Assembly (NCBI GenBank): GCA_914767715.1
Contig: OU612067.1
Span: forward strand, 32,464,162-32,528,161
DNA: 64,000 bases
Origin: Membranipora membranacea
Lineage: Eukaryota > Bryozoa > Gymnolaemata > Cheilostomatida > Membraniporidae
Reading direction: 5' to 3'
In this document: in pieces, positions 12,554 through 25,033 of the stretch
How positions within the stretch are numbered: the stretch's first letter is position 1
Layout: every line of letters starts with the position of its first letter
Made by a program: the position numbers and the translations under genes
The notes under the pieces: model-generated
Told to the model about the DNA's origin: nothing
The model's input: the letters and a program-made list of their open reading frames with translations, nothing else
Database searches by the model: none

Positions 12554-12990
12554 TCTGTGGTCACGTCACGTGGTATATGGCTGCTGTTCCTCAGTCTACC
12601 TTCTGGAATTTATTGTTCTATTTTTGGGCTGACTTTGTTGTTGTTACTCCATGATTAATTACTTCCGTGTCACCCTGAAGATTACTTGGTACTTGGTGAT
12701 ATGACGTTTTGGAAAACCAAATTCCTGAAGATTAATTGGTACTTGGTACTAGGACGTGTTGTCAGCGGATTAGTGGATTAGTGTCTCTTGTGGCTCTGTT
12801 ATATGAAACTGTTCTGTGGTCACGTCACGTGGTATATTGCTGCTGTTCCTCAGTCTACCCTCTGGAATTTGTTGTTCTATTTTTGGGCTGACTTTGTTGC
12901 TGTTACTTCCTGGTTAATTACTTCTGTGTCACCCTGAAGATTACTTGGTACTTGGTACTATGACTTGTTGGGAAACCAAATTACTGCGTC
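12554..12990. repeat. Imperfect direct repeat, about 259-bp period
   Basis: A segment beginning tctgtggtcacgtcacgtgg occurs at 12554 and again at 12813, each followed by about 175 matching bases ending near ggaaaaccaaatt. Smaller internal echoes of ttggtacttggtact lie between. No coding content recognised. Confidence 0.8.
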
Positions 12991-12999
12991 ACTGGAATT

Positions 13000-14797
13000 C
13001 CTATTTTCTGACCGGATTAGCATGCTCCGGTTGTCTTCATTACATCTTTGATGGATAACTTCTGCGTCTCTCTGCTCGTTGTGTATGCTTGTGACTACTA
13101 AATACCATGGAGGTTACTGGGTGCATTTGTTTTCATATCTATCTGTACCCTCTGACTTCTGCCGCTGGCTGAATATAACTACATATCTCAAGTGCCCATT
13201 TTTGGTACTGACAAAAGGAGGACATGTGAGAGTTGAACAAAGAAGGAAGGCATGTGAGAGTTGAACAATCTAAAGTCTTATATCATTGGCTGACCTATAT
13301 ATCTCAGACATATAACCGGAACTACGTCAGAACCCAGGAACCTCAAACGTGTGCCTCAGCTTTTACATCTAATTTCTCAACGTGAGAAGTCATACAATTA
13401 ATTCTCTCTTCAATATTAGCTATTATACTTGTCACATAAGTATCACAGTAATAACTAAAAGGGTGAAGGTCAAGATCACAATGTAATCGATAAAAATGTG
13501 GATTACATGTGATCTGGGTTTTATGGCAATAATGGCTATTCATAATCAAAGGAGTTTCTCCACAATCCAAGAGCACAAACTTCTATAGGTTAACCTGTTA
13601 ACTAAAGCAAAAATCCATTGAAAAATCACTTTGAGAAATAGATTATCCACATTTCTACCCTAATCGTACATCAAACATCCCCTGTTGAATACCACTGATA
13701 TCAATCAAATCCACAGCTCGGTAAATTGTATATTCTCTAATTAGATATTGCGTACACTGGTATAATCTTGAAAAGAGGTCGTTGAAGAAATATCAATGTC
13801 AATTTGTTACGGTTATGTTATGTGTTTTCACCTGTTGGCTGGGTTTGTTACAACAGAGTCCCCTGCTAACTTTGGGGGGTAGGAGGCATTTTGTCATACT
13901 ATATTCGGGAAAATAAATATGCAGAGTGCCGGGTCTCTTGTTGTTTATTTGAGCACAATCGTTGGTCTAAAAAGTAACCTTTGCGTGAAACATTTAAAAA
14001 AAAAGATGTATAGACACAACTATGTTCGTCGCTGTTATGTGGAAGAATGATGAGTTACCAGCCTTCATTGAAAGGTAGTTACAATGATTTGAGCCAGAAG
14101 GTAGATAAATGATGTCTATTTCATATTAAGTGCAAAAAATAATAAACTCCAACATCTACACTCGAAAATTCATATCCTGTTAGATTAGAGATATCTAGAC
14201 CAAGTTTAATGGTCTAGTTTTGGGAAGGGAAGCAAACATGATCTAGGAGATATCTCACACGTTTAAATACACTCATGAGCTTGTTGTAAGGATAGGATGT
14301 TTTTTCAACCAAGAGTATATTCAAACGATCCGAATAACTCAGACAGAGGCATCTCAACATTCTCAACCTACCCCTTGTACATCCATTTTTCAATCAGAGG
14401 TATGACACAATCTCACGCCAGCAGCGATCACAGAAAATCCAAGTATAGCTAATTATAGCAGACAACATTTATTTCCACCTCTCAAGTCTTAAATTAGGAC
14501 AAAAGACAAATTTGGTAGTGGGAATAATCGCTAAATAAATGAAAAAGGAACCACTGATAAATTACATAACACCTCACATGGTCTATACCATAACATGTTA
14601 AGGTCGAAAAAACTCCACTCCACATGAATCTAAAAGATAAACCAACATCCTATCAATGGTAGAGCAAGTAGAAATCGCTTATTGGGTGGAGCAAGTTGAC
14701 ACAAAAATACCCTTTTCATCATTGTGTATCTACACAAGACAATACCTCTAAGGTACCAAAATATGTACTATCGTTATCTTCTATTAGGGAATCTATC
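13000..14797. other. Noncoding, nothing recognised
   Basis: Only short open frames without domain or splice support. A small duplicated string (catgtgagagttgaacaa) occurs twice near 13223-13266. Confidence 0.5.
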
Positions 14798-14805
14798 CGT
14801 GTGCT

Positions 14806-15225
14806 CGGTGGTGGAAATGAAAATAAATAAGTGCCTATACACCAAACATTGAGATCAATCCAACGCGTAGCGTTTGCCGGCCGCGCAGCAGGGTGGGTTC
14901 GGGAGGATTGCAATGTCCTCCGGGTGATGGGGGGTATGGGGGTTCTCCCCCGTGAACTTTTTTGATATTTGTCCCCTAATTACAGTGATTCTGGTGTATC
15001 TTTTTGACTTTTTGAGCCTAAATCTAAGAGCATGTTTTGATTGAAGCAAACAGTAAAGTAAAAGTAAACAAACCCTACAATACAACATAAACAAACTTAT
15101 CCAAGCATGCAAAGTGCACAGCAGTGATAGGTTCTAAGTGCCTATACACTTATTGAAGGTGTATAGGCATTGATGTGAACTTCCTATACACCGTATGGGC
15201 CCGTATAGGCCCATTTCCACCACTG
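14806..15225. mobile_element. 420-bp hAT-like MITE
   Basis: Ends are near-perfect inverted repeats: left cggtggtggaaatg, right (reverse complement) cagtggtggaaatggg. They are flanked by an exact 8-bp target duplication, CGTGTGCT, at 14798-14805 and 15226-15233. The 8-bp duplication with CAGTGGTGG-type ends fits the hAT superfamily. Inside are a GC-rich block (14870-14960) and a smaller hairpin built on gtgcctatacac/gtgtataggc (about 15136-15165). There is no transposase, so it must have moved with a partner's enzyme. Confidence 0.88.
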
Positions 15226-15619
15226 CGTGTGCTGATAACACTATATCTATATACTGGTTGCTATTTTGGATCAACAGAATATATGAAAAGGGGTGTCATT
15301 CAGCTTTGTTCCTTGATCATCATGGTCAGCTGCGGGGAATAGCTGTCCCATATATTTTATCTGCACAGTATACAAGACAAGTTTCATGCAGTCCTCAGCT
15401 AACCGACACAACATGTCATATTATAAAAAAGCTTTGTTGTGATCTGCTTTTTACTTTCTAGATCTGCATCATTGCTAGCAAAGGTAAAGCAACTCCAAAC
15501 ACAGGCAAATGGATCAAACTTGATCTATTTCCAGCCTCAAACTCATCATTGCCATAACTATTGTTATATAGAAACTTCTGCTGATGCAATTTTATTTTTG
15601 ACATCACAAATTTCAGGTC

Positions 15620-16060
15620 AACCAAGAATTGCTATTGTTTCCCTTCCTCTTTTCCGTGTATACAAATAATGTAAGATCAGATCATCATAGTATGAAATAT
15701 TTTAAATATGCCGATGACATGACCATCGTAGGGTTGCTTAATCATACAACTTCTTATGTTTTTTTTTCAAGGGATCTCTGATTTTGCTACCTGGTGCAAG
15801 CAGAGTAATCTGATTTTAAACATCAACAAAACCAAAGAGATGGTTATTGTTTTTAGTAGATCATTTTCTATAGAGTCAGCTGTTTTAGGTAAAATCAAGA
15901 TTTTCTTGCTTTCTTTAAATTTAAATCATTTGGTACGTCCCTCAAAGAGTGCAATTATTTTATTCAATCACTCATACTCCCTGTCATACTTAACAACTCC
16001 TTTTCAGCACAGAGGGTGACAGACATTTGCTTTTAAGACCTTTTGAAATGAAATGCCAGC
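15620..16060 (+). pseudogene. Decayed LINE reverse transcriptase fragment
   Basis: Reading 15647-15777 gives FSVYTNNVRSD... then KYADDMTIVGLL, the RT catalytic YADD box with typical Jockey-type flanks. A frameshift in a T run near 15760 leads to WCKQSNLILNINKTKEMVI, the conserved block after YADD in such elements. It is broken by the frameshift and lacks the rest of the polymerase. Confidence 0.8.
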
Positions 16061-16911
16061 TTTAACTGTAATATCGAGTGTATTATCCACCGAAGAGTAG
16101 TAAAAACTGCTGAGAACTTTTCAAATGATCAGAATTTGTGGTAGACGATATTTTATCAGTGCCAAAACTAGACCAACTGGACCATGATAGTTTTATACCA
16201 ACTAGTAGTCGAATTTTAAATAAGCCACCATCAGTCACTTAATTTTGCTTTACCCTTGATGAACACAACCAATAATTAAACAGAAATCTTATCTTGAATA
16301 TCAATACATTGCAACTTCGCTGACAATTGATGACTCAACAATATCAAATGTTAAATTTTTGAGTAAGGAGCTTGCATTGCGCACAATGCAGTGGTTCTGT
16401 ATCCAGGTCTACTAGTGATGTGAAAAACTGTTATGTCGACCCGACACATGAAGCTGTAATGAGCACATGTTACCAAGGCTACAATGTCTTATGAAGATGA
16501 TGAACAGGGTAATTTAGTCTGTCTGAATAACCTTGTCATAAATTTACCTGCGAATTTACCTGCGATCTCCTTAGTCTCTAGCACCAGCTCCAAAAGCTGT
16601 GACTTTAGTCTGATGAGTACATCTCAACCTCAACTCACCATAAACAGATCCTACCTGTGAACAAAGAAGAAGTAAGAATTGCCAGAGTGTCACCCAAGAA
16701 AATAATGATTACATTATTAATGTTGTATCGCTGGCCTGTCTTGACAAATTCAGTTGGTAGTCGAGGGCAAAGATATATACTGACAGCTATACTATTTGAA
16801 ACTCATCATTCTGACATTACAATGACTTTTATCAGGAACATAATATTACTGTCTAGTTTTGTATTATATTGAAAGCTTCAGTCCAAATAAGACCACTTTG
16901 GCTCAATCTCA
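16061..16911. other. Noncoding, nothing recognised
   Basis: No domains or convincing exons; only short open frames. Confidence 0.5.
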
Positions 16912-16919
16912 GAGCATGG

Positions 16920-19900
16920 CATAGACTTAATAATAAACCTAGAAAGGACACTGTATATAGCTGAAGTGAGGCACTTAATTATGGTGACGCGACGTCACTG
17001 AAGGGTGTAGAAACAGTGATTTTTACCCATAGCTATCATTTATTTACCTGTCCCAGCTCAATTGGCTTCAATCGGAATTTAAGTTTGAAAATTGCAATAG
17101 ATTCAGCAGCTTCTGGTGATCATTTTGATAGTCTGTTTAGTTTCATAGCTCAAATACTATCAAAAAAGCAAGCTATTGAAAACGGTGCATAGACTTAAAG
17201 CTTTAATTTTTCTTGCAGTTTCAGTCCTGAATAAATGCTTATATCTCAAACAATTTTGATTGAATTTTGAGTTTGAAAATTGCAATAGACTCGATGATGA
17301 CTCGATGACTCAGCAGCTTCTGGTGACTATTTTGATAGTCTGTTTAGCTTCATAGCTCAAATATTATCGAAAAACCAAGCTATTGAAAAACAGTGCATAG
17401 ACTCGAAGCCATACTTTTTTTTGCAGTTTCAGCCCTGTTTTAAAGTTTATTTCCTTATCAATTTCGATGGGATTTTGAGTTTAAAAAATGCAATAGATTC
17501 AGTAGCTTGTGGAGATCATTTTGATGGTCTGTTCTGCCTTGTAGCTCAATTATAACCATGAAGTTCAGGATTTTCTTCCTTGGAATAACTGAGGAAGCAA
17601 GCAATTGCATTTACTTGGTGAATACACAATTACCAAAGAAATAACTAATTTCATCCTTGCTTTTTTTTAATGCTTTTTTGCTCATTTTGAGCCAGGCATA
17701 CACAATAAGAAATGTCATGACCTTAGACAAAATATCCACCACCATTATTGAAATGTGACCAAACGAGATAGTTGGAAGTAAACAAGTCAAGGCCGGATCT
17801 CACAAAGCTTCAATTAAAATTGAAGTTCATAGTAGACGATATTCTGTGTAGCTAATATAATGGTCACTTCGGTGGGTCAAAAGTAAAGGGAGACCTCCTG
17901 CCCGGCAACATTCTCCTCGTTCTTACCTTATATTAGCAGCCTGATAAAACAAGCAACAGCTAAATCCGGTAATTCAGGAAATCATAATACATCGATTCTG
18001 ACCACAAAACACTATATTATGAACTTTTGAAATACTATTATGTTTATCTGGGTTTTCTAGATTTCTGAGTACACAGCAGTAGTAACACTCATCAAGCTAA
18101 GCACTATTTGTTCACAATGGATAAGCCAGGCCATAGCGGATCTTCTGAACCACCAGTATGTAACAATGATACATAATTATAATACTTGCCTAGTGGCAGA
18201 AATAATAATATTCAAATACACATTAATAAGAATAAACAATGATAATGGACTGTATCCTGGTGTGTGTGGTCGTGCTTTGCCGTTTCTGTTGGGTGTGAAC
18301 TAATTATTAATTGCTTTACTGTTGCTGTTTTTTTATAATTTAATGGACATCACATGATATCACAGGATATCCTATTCTCATATCCTTTTTGGTTACTATA
18401 TAATGAGATAGCTTTTAACTTGTTTAAATTGGTATTAAAGATGGAGTGTAATTCAGATCCAGCATTAATTGTAGACACTTGGTAGTCTATCTACAGGGAT
18501 TTACTTTTGCGGGGAGTAATAATATGGACGAACATTTTTTTTAATGGGACTTACTTTTACCAAATTTGCTATGCTCAAAATTAAATCCTAAAAACTTATG
18601 AGATCACGGTAATTACACGGAGCATAGCATGTCTTGTCAAGACAGGCTACATTGAGCCATATTTAGTAGCGTAAAGCATGATGATTAATGACATATTGAT
18701 TTATATTGCATTAGAAAATCAATATCATGCAGTGCACCTGCTTTCACACACATTGTGACACTGTAATTTAACTATAAACTGACCTGAAAATTATTGTATT
18801 ACTACCCTTTTTCACATCTAATTTTCCTCTTAAAAAAAGAAAATTAGGTTTCAAAACTACATCAGCAGAGTCAAATATAGTTGAGGAATATGTAGCTATA
18901 ATGATTTTCAAAAATACTAAATATTTACTGAGAAAAATCGCTAAATGTAAATCAGTTATTATTGATTGATGGGGCATTGTTTATGAGAGTCCTACATATG
19001 ACATCATATTCCTGCTTATAAATGTAAACAAATTGTTATGATGTATTTGGCGCCAAATCGGAGCACATGTACATAGTAGGAATTGGGTGATCTATCAACC
19101 TGGATAGGGACGGGAAAAAGTGAATCTGACCCGTACCCCCTCTTTAACTGAGAGAGAAAATACATTTTAGTTATGCACACATACGCATAAGAATATTGTC
19201 CTATCTTCACCACTGGTGATTGGCACACTGATTAAGTGCCGTCACAGGTATTGTCCTTGCTTGTTCGGTTATAACAAGGAGGAAAGTCCAAAACTCCCCG
19301 GTTATACCTGAGCTACAACGTTGAAAGGACCTTCAAAATGAGCCCCATAAGCTGCTGAGTCTATTGCAATTTTCAAACTTGAAATCCCATTAAAATTGAT
19401 TAGGCAATAAACTTCAAATTAAGGTTGAAACTGCAAAAAAAATTATAGTTTTGAGTCTATGCACCGTTTTCAATAGTTTGCATTTTTGATAATATTTGCG
19501 CTACAAAGCTAAACAGACTATCAAATTGATCACCAGAAGCTGTTGAGTCTATTGCAATTTTCAAACTCAAAATTCAATCAAAATTGTTTGAGATATAAGC
19601 ATTTATTCAGGACTGAAACTGTAAAAAAAATTATAGCTTTAAGTCTATGCACCGTTTTCAATAGCTTGCTTTATTGATAATATTTAGGCTACGAAGCTAA
19701 GTAGACTATCAAAATGATCGGCAGAAGCTGCTGAATTCATTGCAATTTTCAAACTTAAATTCCGATTGAAGCCAATTGAGTTATCAAAATTTAACCAGAG
19801 CTGGGACAGGCAAATCAATGATAGCTATGGGTAAAAATCACTGTTTCTACACCCTCCAGTGACGTCGCGTCACCATAATTAAGTGCCTCACTGCCTCAAT

Positions 19901-19948
19901 GCTAATGCTCCATACAGTGTCCTGTCTAGGCTTATTATTAAGTCTATG
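16920..19948. mobile_element. 3.0-kb foldback DNA element with long, internally repeated inverted repeats
   Basis: Exact 8-bp target duplication GAGCATGG at 16912-16919 and 19949-19956. Both ends begin CATAGACTTAATAATAA (right end read as reverse complement). The inverted repeats run about 670 bp (16920 to about 17590; about 19262 to 19948). Each arm carries roughly three tandem units of about 200 bp with shared strings such as gaaaattgcaatag, agcagcttctgg and ggtgcatagact. This architecture is that of Foldback-type elements. No transposase is visible in the 1.7-kb centre, so it is probably non-autonomous. The 8-bp duplication fits hAT or P-like enzymes, but the terminal sequence does not settle which. 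Confidence 0.9.
18118..18177 (+). other. Short ORF in the foldback element centre (possible captured or transposase first exon)
   Basis: MDKPGHSGSSEPP followed by a potential donor (gtatgt), or 18 codons to a stop without splicing. It is preceded by an untranslated-leader-like stretch. It could be the first exon of a lost transposase or of a captured host gene, or chance. Weak. Confidence 0.15.
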
Positions 19949-19956
19949 GAGCATGG

Positions 19957-20977
19957 TCCCCAGAATTGAGATTTGTTAATATATATATATATGTCTATTG
20001 GCAAGACATTCCCTCTATTCTTTTTCCCCAGCAAATATCACAAACTACGAAGCTCTACCATGGCTATGAAGCATACATGATGAGATGAGAAAGAGATTAT
20101 TAGAGATGTATTTGTAGTTGATAAGCTTCAAAATAAGCTCAATGAAGCTCCATGCAGCACATAAGCACTCAACTTCAAGCTTATCAAAATCAGCCCTGAC
20201 TGACGCTTGCTCGCAATACTAGTGCCGGCAATATGATGCCATTCAAAACTTGTTTTCTCATTTACTCAGATACAGGGTGACATCCAACATAGTTGTTACC
20301 ATCAAAGAAATTGTCCAAGTGCAATAATTGAGGGAGATTGACAAACATACTAATGTTGATAAAGATCCATACATTCAATACCGAATTTTGATTGAAAAGG
20401 CAGTAAGACATGACCAATTGTTCTATTTCACAACCAGAATGTAAGTTAACAGTCAACTTTTGCAGAGAGAATGTCTGGAGGTCCACAGTTTTATTGAATA
20501 ACAAGAGAAAATGATCAACCTGTTTTCTCAAAATCATCATGTTGTACCCATGGTGTGTGGTCTGACACATATTAATGTCAATGGCTCAGGACATGCAACA
20601 TTCACAATTGAAGTCAACAGCCAGTCATAGTGAATAAGCATTTTCAAGCTCATTTGATCTGTGTCCATTGCCTCGAGGATAACTCATTCGATGACGTTTA
20701 GTTTTATTATTATATTTTAACCTCCCTTCCTCTCATCAAATGATGTATCCTTAATGATATCATAATTTATCACAGCATATTGCCCCATTCATGAATTGTG
20801 TTAACCACAGTTATAGACTCTATGACATTTTAAGATAATATTCACTACAGAATTAGGGCAGGAGCGTGATATGTTAAATGCAAAACAAGATCATCAAAAG
20901 GCGTTGTGCATTGTCATAACATACGATCGACCATCGACCGCCACTATGTTTAGATTTTTTATGATCCAGTTACATGG
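19957..20977. other. Intergenic upstream of peroxidase copy 2
   Basis: Holds a short (AT)n run near 19979-19991. The longest open frame, 102 codons on the - strand (20262-20570), has no recognisable domain, signal or splice support, so it is not called as a gene. Confidence 0.5.
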
Positions 20978-20985
20978 TATATAAT
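20978..20985 (+). promoter_or_regulatory. TATA box of peroxidase copy 2, with noncoding first exon
   Basis: TATATAAT about 30 bases before a likely start near 21009. A short leader ends at a GT donor after 21034 (cgag|gtaaga) and resumes after an AG at 21305, giving a noncoding first exon and 46 further leader bases before the ATG at 21352. Copy 3 has the same layout, which supports it. Confidence 0.65.
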
Positions 20986-21351
20986 AACCAGGAGTGAGAC
21001 AAGATCCTTCATTACAGCAGCTTCTTTAGTCGAGGTAAGACACTTCTTAATCAGGAAGGGAGGGGGAGTGGCTTATGTGAGGAAAAGAGCAGAACTAAAA
21101 GTAACTGCCTGATGACTGTTTCTTGTCATGCAGCTTTCTTAATATAACATAAGCCATTTGCAGATTGATGGAAACTACTGTAAACAGCAGAATTTTGTTG
21201 TGTTCTTTATAATTCCGAGCCTTTTTTTCATACAATAACTTTATTGCAGTGACAGTATACTATTCATTTATTGAGATCCATCCAAGTCTTGGCTCTATAT
21301 TACAGGAAAGCAAAAAAGTAGTCTCATTGCTGAAATAATAACGATTTGAAT

Positions 21352-24300
21352 ATGAGATCTTTTCATCAGCTGCTGTTGTTAGTGACCTTTGTCACAGGGA
21401 CTCTGTCTGTCACCAAGTTACAGGTAAGAATATCTTATTTGACTGTACAGTAAAACGTATAGAACAACTGAGGCTACCTCCCCCAACATAAAAGCTTCTA
21501 CGTTATTAGGAATTATGTAAAATCCTCCCATCTATCATCCTAATGACACTTGGTCATGCCATCATATGGTGAAGTTGTCACAGGAACACGGTTCTTACAT
21601 GAGCAGGTTTACTGCTCTGGGAGTGCAAATTGTTTTAGTGAGCCAGCTTCATAACTGCGATATAGTTTATCTAAAATAGGAGGGGGGGGGGTCAAGTTCT
21701 TGTATAAGCAGGTTAGATTTAACAGAAGTTTCAGTTGTAATGAAGACATTTTGCACCATGACATGACTACTGTTTTTACGAAGGTAAATGAGGCTTTCTA
21801 AGCTCATGTTGTCATACATCATCAGAATATTGAGTTACTCCTTTCCAGATGATATGTTATTATTTTTTGTTTATTTATCAGGACAAGGCACTAGGAGAGC
21901 TTTGTGATGCAATGATCGAGAAATCTCGAGATACCATTGAAACACCCAGATTAGTAGGACTGATGTTCCGTGATTGTAAGGACAAATGCGACGGGTGTAT
22001 ACAACAAAATGGAACCGGACCAAGTAAGGTATTTGAATCTGTCAGTAAACTGCTGGTCAACACCCTTCTACAATGGATAATTAAAATTCATACTATAATA
22101 TGATTAACTAATACAACATTACAACTTCTCAAGTTTTACGCTCAAATTGTCAATTACTTTTGCTTACTACTTGCCCCTGGTGTTCATCGTTCATAGATGA
22201 GCTGTCATTGAAGGCAATGATCTATCAGTAGTTTAAAACAGTGTGACAAAGCACCGATGATCGTCAACTTCAATGAAAAGTTAGTTATTGTCCATGAATA
22301 TCGGTGGTTGAGTCTTAAACCCAAATTGGCAATGTGAAATCAGCTTTAGGTGCATAAGTATCTAGAAAAAAGTTGGTTTCCGTTTGGTCTGGTCATAATT
22401 CACGCATAAGAGGCGTGCTTTTGGGTTAAAAATTAGATTATGTACCAAACAAAAGGAAAAGGATCGGTCTTACTTCATCTGTCACCCCTTGGTCTAAAGC
22501 CTTATATTAATAAATCCTTTACAGAGTCATTCCTTTCATTTTATCGATATACTGATGATCTTGTTGGGATGCTTGCAGTTTCAGATGAAATTACCGAGGT
22601 TCTCAATGAACATTACACTCAGTATGTTCAAAGCTCAAAGCATTTAAAGGGTATCAGTAGAGCAGACTTCTGGGCTAAGTGTGCTCTGTCTGCAGCAGAG
22701 CAGGGCAGAAAGAATGCAGGTAAGAGCAACAAATTAAAAATGTCACTAGCTCAAAATTATTTTGCTTCCTTTCCTAGACACAGGCCCTTCGAAAAGCTGT
22801 GCCCATCAACCCGGGCTGAGTGGGGTACTATATCGATAATTGTTGTATGCCTCGGTAGGAAAGAGAGCCTGAAGAGATTTGAGCAATGGTCATACCATTC
22901 CCACAGTCAGAATCAAGAGAGATACCTTACTAATCTACATTTCAAACATCATTTATACGACTATAATCTTATGGGGGGCACCCCTCCCCCTCCTTCTCCA
23001 GCATTCTGCTGTCAAAGGACTTTATTTTATTGCATAATGCTAAAATATTTAGTCCTTATCCATGGCTGATTAAATATTATCCAGGATCGAAAACAGCCCC
23101 CTGTGATCTACCATTGGTGATGAGATATGGAAGAAGGGATTGTGATGGAAAACCAAAAGAGGCACCTAAGATGCAGTCCGAGTTAAAGATGGGTATGATG
23201 GATGCTGGTACAAGTGTGAGTGGTGAGGGCTTACTAGGCTGGTGTGATCGAGTATACAAATTCACAACACGAGAATGTGTCGCTGTCATCGGTAAATATA
23301 CAAGCTTAGCTATAGTAATAAGATTATCAGCCGTAAGAAAGCTTTAAGAAAACTGAATACTGCTACTCATAGCCATGGAATAAGAATCCCTTCAGTAGGC
23401 CATACATTCGTGTGTTGGTTTTGCAAACTTATGCTGATTTTACAATTTTTACTGATTTCAATTGACATGCTTTTTTGGACTATAAAATGTCAACAAAAGA
23501 TTACATAAATTTTTGTTTTCAGGGGCTGGCTTATTTAAAGATGAAAACGCCACCAGCTCAGCAGCGTCCCTAGCAGGTTGGAAGTTAGATAGCGTATTAT
23601 TTAAACAATTCAAGAAAAACGACAGTCTCAACGGAACTCAGGTAGACAGTAAACTTAGGCCTACTGATAATATACTGAAGACTAGTTCTTGTGGTGTGCA
23701 TGAATGCAGATAGATGTAAATGTGGTCATACTATTTTCAAGTTAAAGCGTGTATTAAAATGTAATTAAAAGTTTCTGCTTTCAGCGTGTTACGGTTCTAA
23801 GAATTTAATCGGGCTTTTTGATGCATTACCACCATGAGCGGGCAATCCCTGATTTGATCAATTTAGCAATGCGTAACTCTGAAGTTGTGTTGACCAACTC
23901 GAGGCTGTCATATTCAAATCTTCTTTTATATTACAGGATTACGAAGAACCTAGTAGAATGATCAATTTATTTGGACTGTAAGTTGTTATATCTGTTTAAA
24001 ACCACCCAGCATTCAAATAAATAAGAAGAAACGGGAAATAATTTGAATGGTTCACTGATTATGAACTATAAACCCTAAGTGCCTAAGTTGATTAATCTAT
24101 GAATGACCTGGCACAGAAAAATTGACACCATCCAAACACTGCGGGACGGTTAGGCAAGGTCAAAGCAAACTGTTTTGGTACCGGAGTTGGTGATTGATAC
24201 ACCTATTTATTCGATGAAAGATTCGAAGCGGTAATGAAAATTGATGGTTTAACAAAACCAGTACCGTTTACTTATTATAATCTTTTTCACCTAGAGTGAA

Positions 24301-25033
24301 AAAAGTGATTTTTTGGTCAATTCTCACTCCACCGATATACATGTGTGACAATCAGTTAACCCATATCCTACTAAACAGCCATTTATTAAACCTAAACAGT
24401 TAAAGTTGAAGCCTTTGAAAGTTTTATTTAAAGCAAATAATATAGCAATGTTTTGTTTCATGATGATTTTGAGGGTTCCGATTTCACTGCAGCGCTACTG
24501 ATGTGTTCTTTGTTTTACCATCTATTGTTTTTAACCATTTCAGCTTTAAAACAGATTTCAATATGATCAAAAATTCAGAAACTGAGGATCTCATCAAGCT
24601 GTATGCTAATAATAACAAACAATGGCTTCTGGATTTCGGACGGGTAATTACTTTACTCTCATAGTTCACTTTATTATTTAGCCTTCATTATCATTATATA
24701 CTTAATACATGCTGAGAATCTTTGTTCTGCTCATATATGTTACAATAATACTAATAAATTTATTGTCAGCAACAATTCATCATTTCTAATGCTGATGATG
24801 TTTATGCGCTAAAGGTAATCAATTTATTGCAATGTTTGAAGGCTCTCACTAAGATGATGGACAGAGGTAACATACTGCAGGAGATCCAAGATATGGACAT
24901 GAACAAAGGAAAGGCCGGGTCTGACCACTTCAATCTCCTCAAGTGGATGAGACAGATGTTTGCCGATAGAATGAGTATGATGAATATGAAACAAAAATTT
25001 ATGGAAACCATGCACATGGCAGCATCTAATTAA
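21352..25033 (+). CDS. Plant-type haem peroxidase-like protein, copy 2 (complete, predicted pseudoenzyme)
   Basis: Eight exons: 21352-21423, 21882-22023, 22579-22719, 23085-23291, 23523-23641, 23937-23977, 24544-24643, 24842-25033; 337 residues, all GT-AG, no stop. Residues 1-20 are a signal peptide (MRSFHQLLLLVTFVTG), so the protein is secreted. The distal site reads LVGLMFRDCKDKCDGC: catalytic Arg is Gly50 and distal His is Arg54. The proximal His is Gly190 (GAGLFK against GAHTLG in copy 3). LFKTDF (about 241-246) and LIKLYANNNKQWLLDF keep the family's C-terminal pattern. Exon 6 is 28 codons shorter than in copy 3, in frame. The final exon adds about 45 residues with 13 Met in 63 (MRQMF, MSMMNM, METMHM). 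Without the axial His, ordinary haem peroxidase chemistry is not expected; a binding or scavenging role is inference. The promoter looks intact. Confidence 0.88.

Noticed and set aside
20262-20570. 102-codon ORF on the - strand
   Set aside because: No domain, signal or splice partner; composition like the surroundings.
22440-23069. 209-codon ORF on the + strand
   Set aside because: It runs through a peroxidase exon plus unspliced introns; the exon is explained by copy 2.
23785-23936. Extra 5' part of exon 6 in peroxidase copy 2
   Set aside because: An AG at 23784 could start an exon, but the in-phase reading hits a stop within eight codons and does not resemble copy 3 exon 6.
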